DNA from: an uncultured Bacteroidales bacterium
Lineage (GTDB): Bacteria > Bacteroidota > Bacteroidia > Bacteroidales > Paludibacteraceae
Length of the DNA stretch: 54,728 nucleotides
Direction: 5' to 3'
Assembly: GCA_946404495.1 (NCBI GenBank)
Contig: CAMJDT010000007.1
Span: forward strand, 1-54,728
Numbering within the stretch: position 1 is the first letter of the stretch; every line of letters starts with the position of its first letter. Made by a program: the position numbers and the translations under genes. Below the pieces are notes generated by a model that saw nothing but the letters and a program-made list of their open reading frames with translations, was not told the origin of the DNA and did not search any database. Shown piece by piece: positions 24,693 through 33,495 of this stretch.

Positions 24693-25766
24693 TTGTTGAC
24701 CTTCTTTTATACACATCCTTATTTGATCGGACTCATCGCTTTTGCCTTGGGAGCCCTGTTTATGCCGGTCGTGCTCCGCGTCGCCGAAGCCAAGCATCTG
24801 GTGGTCCGTCCCAACAAACGCATGAGTCATACCGGCGAGGTGCCTAACATCGGCGGACTGGATATCTGTTTCTCGTTCCTGCTGACCTACCTCATCTTTG
24901 AGTTCAACACCCTGCAACAATCGCAGTTCCTGCTCATCGGCGTGTTTGCCATTATGATGGTCGGTTTTGTGGACGATATCCTGATCCTACCGCCTATGAC
25001 CAAACTGCTCTCTGAACTCATCGCAGGCGTGGCGCTCATCTCATTTGCCGACATCCGTCTTACCCACCTGCACGGCTTCCTTGGTATCGAGGTGCTGCCG
25101 GAGGTGTGGTCGTATGTACTGTCGTTCTTTGTATTGGCAGCCATCATCAATGCCATCAACCTCATCGACGGCGTGGACGGTCTCGCTTCGGGACTCGGCA
25201 TGCTCTACTGCGCCTTCTTTGCCACGTGGTTCTACCTCGCGGGCGATGCACCTTGGTGCATACTGGCTATATGTCTCGTCGGTTCGCTGGCTGTCTTCTT
25301 CTGCTACAATGTCTTCGGCGGCAAGCGCACCAAGATTTTTATGGGCGATTCCGGCAGTCTATTGGTAGGCTATATGCTGACGGCCTTTGTCTTCCGCTTC
25401 TGCGAGATGAATGCCTATGACGAACTGCCCGAATGGCTGCATATGAGTGCTGCGCCGGCGGTCGCTATCAGCGTACTGAGTGTCCCGATCTTCGACACGC
25501 TCCGCGTCAGCCTCGCCCGCATCCGCAACCATAAGTCGCCCTTCCTACCCGATAAGAATCATATCCACCACCTGCTGCTCGCGACCGGTCTCAATCATAT
25601 CCAAACGACCGCCGTGCTGCTCTGCGTATCCGTACTGTTCATCGGCGTCGGAATCCTCGGCCGCAATTGGAACATGCTGCTGCTCGTCATCATCGATGCC
25701 GCCATCTATGCCGCCGTGACTTTACTCATCAAACTACGCATCAAACAGACAAATGCTATCGATTGA
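24693..25766 (+). CDS. WecA/MraY-family undecaprenyl-phosphate sugar-phosphate transferase
   Basis: This 357-residue integral membrane protein has about ten helices. It has the family motifs: SHTGEVPNIGGLDICFSF (about 45), VDDILILPP (about 92), NAINLIDGVDGLASGLG (about 151) and IFMGDSGSLLVGY (about 216), then DKNHIHHLLLATGLNH. It would transfer a sugar phosphate from a UDP-sugar to undecaprenyl phosphate at the inner membrane, the first step of O-antigen or capsule synthesis. The start is a TTG at 24693; no ATG is near, and the codon directly follows a heptamer repeat. It overlaps the ABC-F gene by 14 bases. Confidence 0.93.
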   Translation: MLTFFYTHPYLIGLIAFALGALFMPVVLRVAEAKHLVVRPNKRMSHTGEVPNIGGLDICFSFLLTYLIFEFNTLQQSQFLLIGVFAIMMVGFVDDILILPPMTKLLSELIAGVALISFADIRLTHLHGFLGIEVLPEVWSYVLSFFVLAAIINAINLIDGVDGLASGLGMLYCAFFATWFYLAGDAPWCILAICLVGSLAVFFCYNVFGGKRTKIFMGDSGSLLVGYMLTAFVFRFCEMNAYDELPEWLHMSAAPAVAISVLSVPIFDTLRVSLARIRNHKSPFLPDKNHIHHLLLATGLNHIQTTAVLLCVSVLFIGVGILGRNWNMLLLVIIDAAIYAAVTLLIKLRIKQTNAID

Positions 25767-27528
25767 GCACCTCACCATAGAATTCTCGTCGCGTCCGGTA
25801 CTGGACGACATCTCGTTTCTCGTGAACGCCCGCGAGCGCGTGGCATTGGTGGGTAAGAACGGTGCGGGCAAGACGACGCTATTGCGGCTCATCGCCGGCG
25901 AACAGCAACCCACCTCCGGTGCCGTCCGTCGCGACAAAGACCTCACGATCGGTTACCTGCCGCAGATGATGCTCCACCGCGACGACAAGACGATCCTCGA
26001 CGAGGTGCTGCAGGGCAACGACGATGCGCGACTCAAGGCCGAAGCCGACCGTACCCTGACGGGACTCGGGTTCCTGCGCGAGGACCTGACAAGGCCGTGC
26101 AGCGAGTTCTCCGGCGGCTGGCGCATGCGTGTGGAGCTGGCTAAGATCCTGCTCCGGCACCCCGACCTGCTCCTACTCGACGAGCCCACCAACCACCTCG
26201 ACATCGAGTCTATCCAGTGGTTGGAGGAGTTCCTCAAGCAGAGCGGCGCCGCTGTCATCCTCGTCAGCCACGACCGCGCCTTCCTCGACAACGTCACTAC
26301 CCGCACCATCGAGATCACACTCGGACGTATCTACGACTATAACGTCAACTACTCCCACTTCGTCCAACTGCGTCAGGAGCGCCACGAACAACAGGTGCGG
26401 GCCTACGAGAACCAGCAGAAGATGATTGCCGACACCGAGGCCTTCATCGAGCGCTTCCGCTACAAGGCGACCAAGGCCGTACAGGTGCAGAGCCGTATCA
26501 AACAGCTCGACAAACTGGAGCGCTTGGAGGTGGACCTCGAGGACACCAGCCGACTTAACCTACGCTTCCCGCCTGCTCCCCGCAGCGGTGACTTCCCGCT
26601 TATCATCGAGGACCTTGAGAAGACCTACCCGGGTGCCGCGAAACCCGTCATATCGGGCGTCACGCTCACGCTCCGCCGCGGCGAGAAAGTAGCCTTTGTC
26701 GGCAAGAACGGCGAGGGCAAGACGACGCTCGTTCGCTGCATCATGGACCAACTCGACTTCCTCGGCACCCTTAAGATCGGACACAACGTCCGCATTGGCT
26801 ACTTTGCCCAGAACCAAGCCTCGCTCTTGGACGAGAACAAGACAGTCTTCGAGACCATCGACTATGTCGCTACGGGCGATATACGGCTTAAGATACGCGA
26901 TATATTAGGAGCCTTCATGTTCGGCGGCGAAGCCTCCGACAAGAAGGTCAAGGTCCTCTCCGGCGGCGAACGCAGCCGCCTGGCGATGATACGTCTGCTG
27001 CTCGAGCCCTGCAACCTGCTTATCCTCGACGAGCCCACCAACCACCTCGATATGCCCTCCAAGGATGTGCTCAAAGCCGCCCTGCAGGCCTTCGATGGCA
27101 CGGTCATCTGCGTGAGCCACGACCGCGACTTCCTCGACGGACTTGTTCAGAAAGTGTACGAATTCGGCGGTGGTAAGGTGCGCGAACACTTAGGCGGCAT
27201 CTACGACTTCCTCCGCGCGAAGAAAATCAATAATCTCCAAGAATTGGAGATATCTAGGACGCCTAGTACGCCTAAGACGACTGGTACGCCAAGTGGAGCG
27301 ACTGACTACGCCGCACAGAAGGCCGAGGCCGCAGCACGGCGCAAGAAGGAGAAACAGATCGCCGAGACCGAAGCTGAGATTGCGCGACTGGAGGACGAAC
27401 AGAAAGCCCTCGAGGCACAGCTGCAAGACCCTCAGAATCAGACGCAGGCCAACTTCGAGCACTACGAACACCTCAAGCACGAAATCGAAAAAAAACTATA
27501 CGAATGGGAGATATTGAGCGATACATAG
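25753..27528 (+). CDS. ABC-F family ATPase
   Basis: This 591-residue soluble protein has two ABC domains and no membrane segment: Walker A VALVGKNGAGKTTLL (about 32) and VAFVGKNGEGKTTLV (about 314), signatures FSGGWRMRVELAK and LSGGERSRLAMIR, and Walker B LLLLDEPTNHLD and LLILDEPTNHLD. The linker between domains has the ABC-F basic arm (FRYKATKAVQVQSRIKQLDK), so it probably works on the ribosome as EttA or Uup homologues do. A C-terminal coiled coil (ARRKKEKQIAETEAEIARLE) is present. An insertion, SRTPSTPKTTGTPSG, before the coiled coil is coded by a 9-base tandem repeat. It overlaps both neighbours. Confidence 0.93.
   Translation: MLSIEHLTIEFSSRPVLDDISFLVNARERVALVGKNGAGKTTLLRLIAGEQQPTSGAVRRDKDLTIGYLPQMMLHRDDKTILDEVLQGNDDARLKAEADRTLTGLGFLREDLTRPCSEFSGGWRMRVELAKILLRHPDLLLLDEPTNHLDIESIQWLEEFLKQSGAAVILVSHDRAFLDNVTTRTIEITLGRIYDYNVNYSHFVQLRQERHEQQVRAYENQQKMIADTEAFIERFRYKATKAVQVQSRIKQLDKLERLEVDLEDTSRLNLRFPPAPRSGDFPLIIEDLEKTYPGAAKPVISGVTLTLRRGEKVAFVGKNGEGKTTLVRCIMDQLDFLGTLKIGHNVRIGYFAQNQASLLDENKTVFETIDYVATGDIRLKIRDILGAFMFGGEASDKKVKVLSGGERSRLAMIRLLLEPCNLLILDEPTNHLDMPSKDVLKAALQAFDGTVICVSHDRDFLDGLVQKVYEFGGGKVREHLGGIYDFLRAKKINNLQELEISRTPSTPKTTGTPSGATDYAAQKAEAAARRKKEKQIAETEAEIARLEDEQKALEAQLQDPQNQTQANFEHYEHLKHEIEKKLYEWEILSDT
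27254..27289. repeat. Four in-frame 9-base repeats inside the ABC-F gene
   Basis: Units read CTAGGACGC, CTAGTACGC, CTAAGACGA and CTGGTACGC. They code a Thr/Pro-rich insertion in the linker to the C-terminal coiled coil. Confidence 0.85.
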
Positions 27529-28676
27529 TCGAGTTCCTGCTATACGGTAATAGCGAGGCCGTCAGCCAAGTGGGCTATACGGCCAACGAGGAAGAGTGGT
27601 CACACTATAAGGTCGTGATCGTCCCCTCCGGACACCTCCGTCACGACCTCGTCCGTCCCGACCTCGGCCGTGTGGAGATAGAGAAGCGCGCACCTATAAC
27701 CAATAACCTATCACCTATCACCATTATAAAGACGGATATCGTCTATAACACCTTCTTCTTCATTTCGCGGGCGGAGGAACTGCTGACCGACGAAAGAGAT
27801 GAACACGGACGCTTTGCTGCGCGCTACTCGATGCTCGGACGCAAGAACAGGCTGCAGATCCCGCTCATCGACGAATACGCACGTATCCTGATGAAGGCAC
27901 TCGAGTTGGATCTGCCTGCTCCCGGATTCAGTCATATATACCTCACGCACGACGTAGATACCATCGCCCACTACCGCCATCTCCGCGGTTTCATCGGAGG
28001 CCTGCTGCGCGGACAAGGACGACGCGCCTGGGCGGCACAGAAAGATATCCGTCGCGACCCTGCCTACACCTTCCCCTGGCTCATCAAGCAGGATAGCAAA
28101 TTAGTCGAAAGCCAAGAGTCGAAAGTCGATAGCATCTATTTCATCAAGCACACCCGCGGACGCGGCTACGACTATCCGCAGTATGATCTCCGGAAACGCG
28201 ACTACCGCTACCTGGAGCACGAACTGACCGCCTCGGGTGCCAAGCTCGGACTGCATAGCTCATATTACGGCGAGATCATCGACCCGATGCCGCTGCATAG
28301 GAGCCATTACCTGCGTTGCTCCATCGATCAGATGCAGCGCCTTGCCGACGCCGGCATCACCGACGACTTCACCATCGGCTTCCCCGACGCGGCCGGCTTC
28401 CGCCTGCAGACGACGCGACCCGTTCGGTGGATCAACCCCAAGACCTACACCCTCACCTCCCTCACCCTGCATCCGCTCACCGTCATGGACGTGACGCTCT
28501 CCAATGCCGGCTATATGCACCTGAGCGAGGACGAGGCCTATTTCCTCTGCCAGCAGCTCTTCGATAAGATTCGCCAGTACCAAGGCGAAGCCGTGCTGCT
28601 CTGGCATAACTCCAATATCGGTAGCGGAACCTACCACCGCGACCTCTATCCCAAACTGCTGCAACTGCTCCAATGA
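27504..28676 (+). CDS. DUF7033 / polysaccharide deacetylase-like protein
   Basis: This 390-residue protein begins with a small domain (SQVGYTANEEEWSHYKVVIV) and then an ISRAEELLTDERDEHGRF segment typical of DUF7033-type proteins. The catalytic barrel follows: SHIYLTHDVDTIAHY (a Thr-His-Asp motif as in NodB deacetylases), LGLHSSYYG, and late VLLWHNSNIG. It probably removes an acyl group from a glycan, and it lies among glycosyltransferases. Two in-frame heptamer repeats insert PITNNLSPIT (about residue 64) and LVESQESKVDS (about 201) in variable places. It overlaps the ABC-F gene by 25 bases and the next gene by 4. Confidence 0.75.
   Translation: MGDIERYIVEFLLYGNSEAVSQVGYTANEEEWSHYKVVIVPSGHLRHDLVRPDLGRVEIEKRAPITNNLSPITIIKTDIVYNTFFFISRAEELLTDERDEHGRFAARYSMLGRKNRLQIPLIDEYARILMKALELDLPAPGFSHIYLTHDVDTIAHYRHLRGFIGGLLRGQGRRAWAAQKDIRRDPAYTFPWLIKQDSKLVESQESKVDSIYFIKHTRGRGYDYPQYDLRKRDYRYLEHELTASGAKLGLHSSYYGEIIDPMPLHRSHYLRCSIDQMQRLADAGITDDFTIGFPDAAGFRLQTTRPVRWINPKTYTLTSLTLHPLTVMDVTLSNAGYMHLSEDEAYFLCQQLFDKIRQYQGEAVLLWHNSNIGSGTYHRDLYPKLLQLLQ
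27692..27726. repeat. Five in-frame heptamers in the DUF7033-like gene (site 1)
   Basis: Units read ACCTATA, ACCAATA, ACCTATC, ACCTATC and ACCATTA, coding PITNNLSPITI. It is related in unit and peptide to the uvrA site. Confidence 0.9.
28103..28130. repeat. Four in-frame heptamers in the DUF7033-like gene (site 2)
   Basis: Units read AGTCGAA, AGCCAAG, AGTCGAA and AGTCGAT, coding VESQESKVDS. Its unit is unrelated to site 1, but the step is the same. Confidence 0.85.
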
Positions 28677-29779
28677 CCCCGCTCCGTATCCTCATATTGG
28701 CCGACCCGTATAGCAAACCCTCGTTTGCCCCGCGACTGCGTTTCCTCTGCGACTACCTCGCCGAGCGCGGTCACTTCATCGAGGTCTATACCGAAGCTTG
28801 GGATACGATACCCTTCCCGCACAGCTACCCGATCCACGAGATCCCCTTGATGCGCGGAGGCAGTTGGGCACTCAAGAGCATCGCCAACCTCCTCTTCGAT
28901 TGGAAGAGCCGCTTCTTTACCCGCCGCGTCCGAGAGGCGACCTCTAGCAAAGACTACAACCTCATCTTCTGCACCACCTTCTCCACCTTCCCGCTGACAA
29001 CGGCGCTGACGCTCGCGCGGGAACGCCATCTGCCGCTCATCACCGACATACGCGATCTCGACGAACAGATACCCGGTGCACAGTATCAGCACCACCGCAG
29101 CCTCTGGCTTCGTCCCTTCCGCGCACTCTATAGCGCCATCGAACGACGCCGCCGCAACCGCGTGCTGCGCCTCGCGGACCATATCACGACCATATCTCCT
29201 TGGCACAAGGAGTTCCTCCGTCGCTTCAACCCGCAGATCACGCTTATCTATAACGGCTTCGACCCCGCACAGTTCTATCCGGAGGATATCCCCACCGATA
29301 CCTTCCGCATCGCTTATATCGGTCGGCTCTATGAGTTCCAAGACCTATCTATTATACGCGAGTGCGTGCGCGAGTTGGATCTGCCGCGCCTCTCGCTGGA
29401 ACTGCATACGCCCGACTACGACCCGCTGCCCCTCTATGCCGTTGGCGATGCCATCCGCCGCGCCTCGCTCATGCTTGTGCTCACCAATACTGCAGCACGC
29501 GGCATGATGACCACTAAGTTCTACGAGGCACTCGGATGCGAGAAACCCGTGCTGCTCATCCCCGACGACCACGGACTGCTCGCCGAGACCATCCGACGTT
29601 GCAATGCCGGCCTCGCTTCGTCCGACAAGGAGGAGATCAAGGACTATATCCGCCAATTATATACTGCGTGGACCGCCGACGGCTACACCCGTCAGCTCGT
29701 CCGCAACAAAGATACGTTTAACCGCCAAACACAAGCCCGACAGTTTGAGTTATTGTTCTATAATAGTGCCCTTCTATAA
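28673..29779 (+). CDS. Glycosyltransferase family 4 protein
   Basis: This 368-residue protein has the two-domain GT-B fold of family 4. The N-terminal part reads ILILADPYSKPSFAPRLRFL then YLAERGHFIEVYTE. A linker (DHITTISPWHKEFLRRF) and the donor domain (ITLIYNGFDPAQFYPED, RIAYIGRLYEFQDL) follow, with the C-terminal GMMTTKFYEALGCEKPVLLI carrying the conserved E of the EX7E region. It would add a sugar to a lipid-linked glycan on the cytoplasmic face. Its ATG overlaps the stop of the DUF7033-like gene (ATGA), and its end overlaps the next glycosyltransferase by about 35 bases, so the set is one operon. Confidence 0.9.
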   Translation: MTPLRILILADPYSKPSFAPRLRFLCDYLAERGHFIEVYTEAWDTIPFPHSYPIHEIPLMRGGSWALKSIANLLFDWKSRFFTRRVREATSSKDYNLIFCTTFSTFPLTTALTLARERHLPLITDIRDLDEQIPGAQYQHHRSLWLRPFRALYSAIERRRRNRVLRLADHITTISPWHKEFLRRFNPQITLIYNGFDPAQFYPEDIPTDTFRIAYIGRLYEFQDLSIIRECVRELDLPRLSLELHTPDYDPLPLYAVGDAIRRASLMLVLTNTAARGMMTTKFYEALGCEKPVLLIPDDHGLLAETIRRCNAGLASSDKEEIKDYIRQLYTAWTADGYTRQLVRNKDTFNRQTQARQFELLFYNSALL

Positions 29780-30497
29780 CGCCGAACGTTACCTGACAAC
29801 GTGCCTGAAGTCAATCATGCGGCAGACCCACGAGGCGCTGCAGGTCATCCTCATCGACGACGGTTCCACCGACGGCAGCACCGCCATCGCATGCGCTTTC
29901 GCGCAGGCCGACCGGCGCTTCGAGATCCTTCGCCAAGCGAACCAAGGTCAGGGCGCAGCCCGCAATCTCGGCCTCAGTCAGGCTACGGGCGAGTACGTCC
30001 TCTTTGTGGACGCAGACGACTACATCGATCGGCACTGCGTGGAACATCTCATCGCTTCCATCGGCAGCGACGACGTCATCCAGTACGGCTACCGACGTCT
30101 CAAACCCAACGGCACCCTGCGCTTCGATCATATCCCCTCGCACCCCTATAGCCTCACCGCACCCTGGACGCGCCTCTACCGACGCGACTTCCTCGAGCGG
30201 CACCGGCTGCGTTTCCCGAAGGGCATGATCTACGAGGACGTGGTCTTCAGCGCCGCCCTCTGGCTGCGCAAACCCAAGCAGCATATCGTACCCTACGTAG
30301 GCTATTACTACTGCGAGCACGAGGTTTCCACTACTTCGGAGCGGCACCGCGAGGCCGAACAGCGGCTCTACCGCGAACTCAACTTCTACCGCACCGGCAT
30401 CAGGATGCGCTGTCTCATCGCCTATACCAAACTGCGCCTGAGACTGCATTTCTGGGTAGAGGATTTTACCAAGGACTTAAATCAATACGATATATGA
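29745..30497 (+). CDS. Glycosyltransferase family 2 protein
   Basis: This 250-residue protein starts at a TTG (29745, MSYCSIIVPFYNAERYL); longer upstream reading lies in the shadow of the previous gene and is not protein-like. GT-A motifs are clear: IIVPFYNAERYLTTCLKSI, VILIDDGSTDGS (nucleotide binding), QGAARNLGLSQATGEYV and FVDADDYID (the DxD motif), later KGMIYEDVVFSA. It would transfer a sugar in the same glycan pathway as its neighbours. Its TGA overlaps the ATG of the next gene (ATGA). Confidence 0.9.
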   Translation: MSYCSIIVPFYNAERYLTTCLKSIMRQTHEALQVILIDDGSTDGSTAIACAFAQADRRFEILRQANQGQGAARNLGLSQATGEYVLFVDADDYIDRHCVEHLIASIGSDDVIQYGYRRLKPNGTLRFDHIPSHPYSLTAPWTRLYRRDFLERHRLRFPKGMIYEDVVFSAALWLRKPKQHIVPYVGYYYCEHEVSTTSERHREAEQRLYRELNFYRTGIRMRCLIAYTKLRLRLHFWVEDFTKDLNQYDI

Positions 30498-31777
30498 AAA
30501 ACACCGATATTTTGAATCTCTTGCACCGCGAAGTCGTGCCCGCCATCGGTTGTACCGAACCGATAGCAGTCGCCCTGTGCGTAGCGCGCGCTCGCGAGGA
30601 GTTAGGTTGCGAGCCCGACTCCATCACCGTCTATCTGAGTAAGAACGTATATAAGAACGCCCTCGCCGTAGGCATCCCCAACACCGGTATGACCGGTCTG
30701 CCGATCGCGATCGCCCTGGGTGCTACCGTCGGCAAGAGCTGCTACCAACTGGAGGTGCTGCGCGATGCCGATGAGAAAGCCGTCGCCTACGCCAAGGACT
30801 ATATGCAACGCGTGCCGGCAACGATCGAGGTGGACTACAACGCCCCCGACGTGCTCTATATCCGCGCCGTGGTCGCCAAAGACGGCCGCACCGCCGAAGC
30901 CACGATCCAACACGAGCATACCTGCTTTGTGACTCGGGATAACGGGATAACGGGATCACGGGATACCGAGAAACGGGATACCGAGATACCGGAATCACGG
31001 GATACCGAGTTGTCTCTCCGCGAGGTCTATGACTACGCCATGAGCGTCTCGCTCGACGATGTGCGCTTCCTCCTCGATGGCGCTAAGATGAATAAACAGG
31101 CGGCAGAGAAATCTTTCCAAGGTAACTACGGACACGGTCTCGGACGGTTGCTGCACGAGGGAGCGTCATCTACGCTCTTCGGCGACACCGCCTTCACTCA
31201 CATCCTGGCTTATACCTGCGGTGCCTGCGATGCCCGTATGTCGGGCGCGATGGTACCCGTCATGTCCAATAGCGGCAGCGGCAACCAGGGCGTCAGCTGT
31301 TCCCTACCCGTCTATATCTACGCCCTCGAGCACGAGGCCGACGAGGAACATACGCTCCGTGCCCTGACGCTGGCCAACCTCACGGCTATCTATATCAAGC
31401 AGTCGCTCGGTCGTCTCTCCGCCCTCTGCGGATGCGTGGTCGCCTCCACGGGTTCGGCCTGCGGTATCACCTATCTCATGGGAGGAGGCTACGAGGAACT
31501 GACCTATGCCATTAAGAACATGATTGCCAACATATCCGGCATGATCTGCGACGGCGCCAAACCCGGCTGCGCGCTCAAGGTCACATCCGGTGTCGCTACC
31601 GCCGTGCTCTCCGCCACGCTCGCCATCGAGCACGCGCACGCGGACTGCACGGAAGGTATCGTGGAGGAGGATATCGACCGCACGATCCACAACCTCACCC
31701 GCATCGGCCGCGAAGGTATGTCCTACACCGATGACCTCATCCTCGATATTATGACCCACAAGAAAATTGATAATTGA
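30494..31777 (+). CDS. L-cysteine desulfidase / UPF0597 family protein
   Basis: This 427-residue protein matches the UPF0597 (YhaM/CdsB) family: LLHREVVPAIGCTEPIAVAL at the start, VYLSKNVYKNALAVGIPNTG, GNQGVSCSLPVYIYA and GMICDGAKPGCALKV near the end. Members are Fe-S enzymes that break L-cysteine or a related amino acid into pyruvate, ammonia and sulfide; the cysteines of GCTEP, GMICDG and PGC are likely cluster ligands. An insertion of about 25 residues (TRDNGITGSRDTEKRD and on) at about residue 148 is coded by an 8-base tandem repeat. The last residues (KKIDN) and the stop are coded by AATTGAT heptamers. It overlaps the upstream gene by 4 bases. Confidence 0.9.
   Translation: MKNTDILNLLHREVVPAIGCTEPIAVALCVARAREELGCEPDSITVYLSKNVYKNALAVGIPNTGMTGLPIAIALGATVGKSCYQLEVLRDADEKAVAYAKDYMQRVPATIEVDYNAPDVLYIRAVVAKDGRTAEATIQHEHTCFVTRDNGITGSRDTEKRDTEIPESRDTELSLREVYDYAMSVSLDDVRFLLDGAKMNKQAAEKSFQGNYGHGLGRLLHEGASSTLFGDTAFTHILAYTCGACDARMSGAMVPVMSNSGSGNQGVSCSLPVYIYALEHEADEEHTLRALTLANLTAIYIKQSLGRLSALCGCVVASTGSACGITYLMGGGYEELTYAIKNMIANISGMICDGAKPGCALKVTSGVATAVLSATLAIEHAHADCTEGIVEEDIDRTIHNLTRIGREGMSYTDDLILDIMTHKKIDN
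30935..31005. repeat. Nine in-frame units of CGGGATAC type inside the desulfidase gene
   Basis: Units are 8 bases (CGGGATAA, CGGGATAA, CGGGATCA, CGGGATAC and variants), with one 7-base unit at 30967-30973. The 71 bases add about 24 residues between two conserved parts of the enzyme. This is the longest member of the repeat family in the window. Confidence 0.9.
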
Positions 31778-31792
31778 TAATTGACAATTGAT
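31765..31792. repeat. Four AATTGAY heptamers at the end of the desulfidase gene
   Basis: Units read AATTGAT, AATTGAT, AATTGAC and AATTGAT. The stop codon (31775-31777) lies in the second unit. Confidence 0.9.
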
Positions 31793-31815
31793 ATTAATTT
31801 TAAATAAAAACTAAG

Positions 31816-33495
31816 ATGTACAAATTCACTTTTGCCAACGTGGGCGGAAGTACCCGCGTAAAGATTCAGTCCGGTGACGACATCCGTCACTTGGGCGAGT
31901 TAGACCAAAAGATGTGGACCGTGCTCTCGTGTCCGGTCACCGGCCTGGAGATCGACGAACGTTCGCTCCGCCTGATGGACACCGACGGCGACGGCCAACT
32001 GCACGTAACCGAAGTCATCAAGACTGCCGAATGGCTCTCAGCTACGCTGCGCAACCTCGACACCCTCTATCTGCAGACCGACCGCGTGGATAAGGACAAC
32101 ATCATGGATCCTGACCTGCGCGCCATCGCCGACAAACTGCCGGAGGCAACCCTTGCCGCCCTCGACGAAGTGCTCGCCGGCATCACCGTAGAGGAAGAGA
32201 CCGCTCCCGAGGCTCCCTACCCCGCCAATGTCATCGAGGCTTATAAGGCCAAGAAGGACGAGTATGCCGCCTATTTCGAGCAGGAGAAACTGCAGAAAAT
32301 CGGTCTCGCCGCTATTCCCGAGGAGACTCCCAAACCCGGTATGAAGGAGGCGGAGTTCATCGATATGGGAGCGAAGATCAGCGAGTGGGAGACTGCCGTA
32401 CAGGGCGTCAACGAGCGCAATGCCGCCAAGTGGGCGGAGCGCCGTGGCGAGTACGAACCGCTGCGTAAGCTGCTCCTGCTCCACCGCGATTTTGTGCTGC
32501 TGCTGCATAACTTCATCACCCTCGAGCAGTTCTACCGCATCAATGCCGACGCCATCTTCCAGGCCGGTACGCTCGTTATCGACCAGCGCGCCTGCCATCT
32601 CTGCCTCTTGGCCAAGGAACTGCCCAAACTCGATGCACAGGCTCCCGCCAGCAATATGTTCCTCGTCTTCTGTGACTGCAAGAGCACCAAACTCGCTAAG
32701 TCGCTCCAGATCGTGGCCGCCATCACCGCCGGCGAAGTCAACAGTCTCTATGTGGGCAAAAACGCGATCTTCTACGACCGCCAGAACAACGACTACGACG
32801 CCGTCATCACCAAGATCATCGAGAACCCGATCTCGATCCGGCAGGCCTTCTGGACGCCCTATCGCAAACTCGCTAAGTGGGTAGAGGACTCCATCAACAA
32901 ACGCGCTGCCGAGAAGGACGCACAGGCTTTCGACGACATGAAGACCAAGACCGAAGCCGCGGTCACCAAACCCGGTGATCCCGCAGCAGAGAAGAAGATG
33001 CCTTTCGATATCGCGAAATTCGCCGGTATATTTGCTGCCATTGGTATGGCAGTCGGCATGATCGGTACGGCACTCGCTGCCCTCGCCGCAGATATGAGCA
33101 CGCTCAAGTGGTGGCAAGTCATTCTCGTCTTCGTCGTGATCCTGCTTATCATCTCGGGTCCGTCGATGATCATGGCCTACCTCAAACTGCGTCGTCGCAA
33201 CCTCTCGCCGATCCTCAACGCCAACGGTTGGGCGGTCAATGCCGCCAACTTCATCTCGATCCCTTTCGGCGCTACGCTGACCGAACAGGTGTCGTTCCCG
33301 CTCTTGAAACTCAAAGACCCGTTTGCCAAGGCAGGTATGGAACCCTGGAAAAAGTGGGCGATAGCCATCGCTTGCATCGTAGTAGCAATAGCTATCGCCG
33401 TGATTGTGCTTCGCACCACCGGAGTATTCGGCGGCGAGGAGGCTACATGCGTTCAGGCATCTCTATCCCAAGCAGACTCATTGCTCGTGCAATAA
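31816..33495 (+). CDS. EF-hand-containing membrane protein of unknown function
   Basis: This 559-residue protein starts MYKFTFANVGGSTRV. A single EF-hand-like loop, MDTDGDGQLHVTEV, is at about residues 53-66. A long alpha-helical, soluble region (about 100-390) follows. Three membrane helices close the protein (IFAAIGMAVGMIGTALAAL; WWQVILVFVVILLIISG; WAIAIACIVVAIAIAVIVL), with a short tail. Calcium sensing at a membrane is a guess; no family is named. It has its own spacer of 38 bases after the desulfidase gene. Its last 53 bases overlap the end of argS on the other strand, and a hairpin terminator for it lies inside argS. Confidence 0.75.
   Translation: MYKFTFANVGGSTRVKIQSGDDIRHLGELDQKMWTVLSCPVTGLEIDERSLRLMDTDGDGQLHVTEVIKTAEWLSATLRNLDTLYLQTDRVDKDNIMDPDLRAIADKLPEATLAALDEVLAGITVEEETAPEAPYPANVIEAYKAKKDEYAAYFEQEKLQKIGLAAIPEETPKPGMKEAEFIDMGAKISEWETAVQGVNERNAAKWAERRGEYEPLRKLLLLHRDFVLLLHNFITLEQFYRINADAIFQAGTLVIDQRACHLCLLAKELPKLDAQAPASNMFLVFCDCKSTKLAKSLQIVAAITAGEVNSLYVGKNAIFYDRQNNDYDAVITKIIENPISIRQAFWTPYRKLAKWVEDSINKRAAEKDAQAFDDMKTKTEAAVTKPGDPAAEKKMPFDIAKFAGIFAAIGMAVGMIGTALAALAADMSTLKWWQVILVFVVILLIISGPSMIMAYLKLRRRNLSPILNANGWAVNAANFISIPFGATLTEQVSFPLLKLKDPFAKAGMEPWKKWAIAIACIVVAIAIAVIVLRTTGVFGGEEATCVQASLSQADSLLVQ

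Noticed and set aside
29604..29744. Upstream extension of the family-2 glycosyltransferase
   Set aside because: The extra residues are rich in Arg, Ser and Pro and are the out-of-frame shadow of the family-4 gene; the GT2 fold begins at SIIVPFYN.
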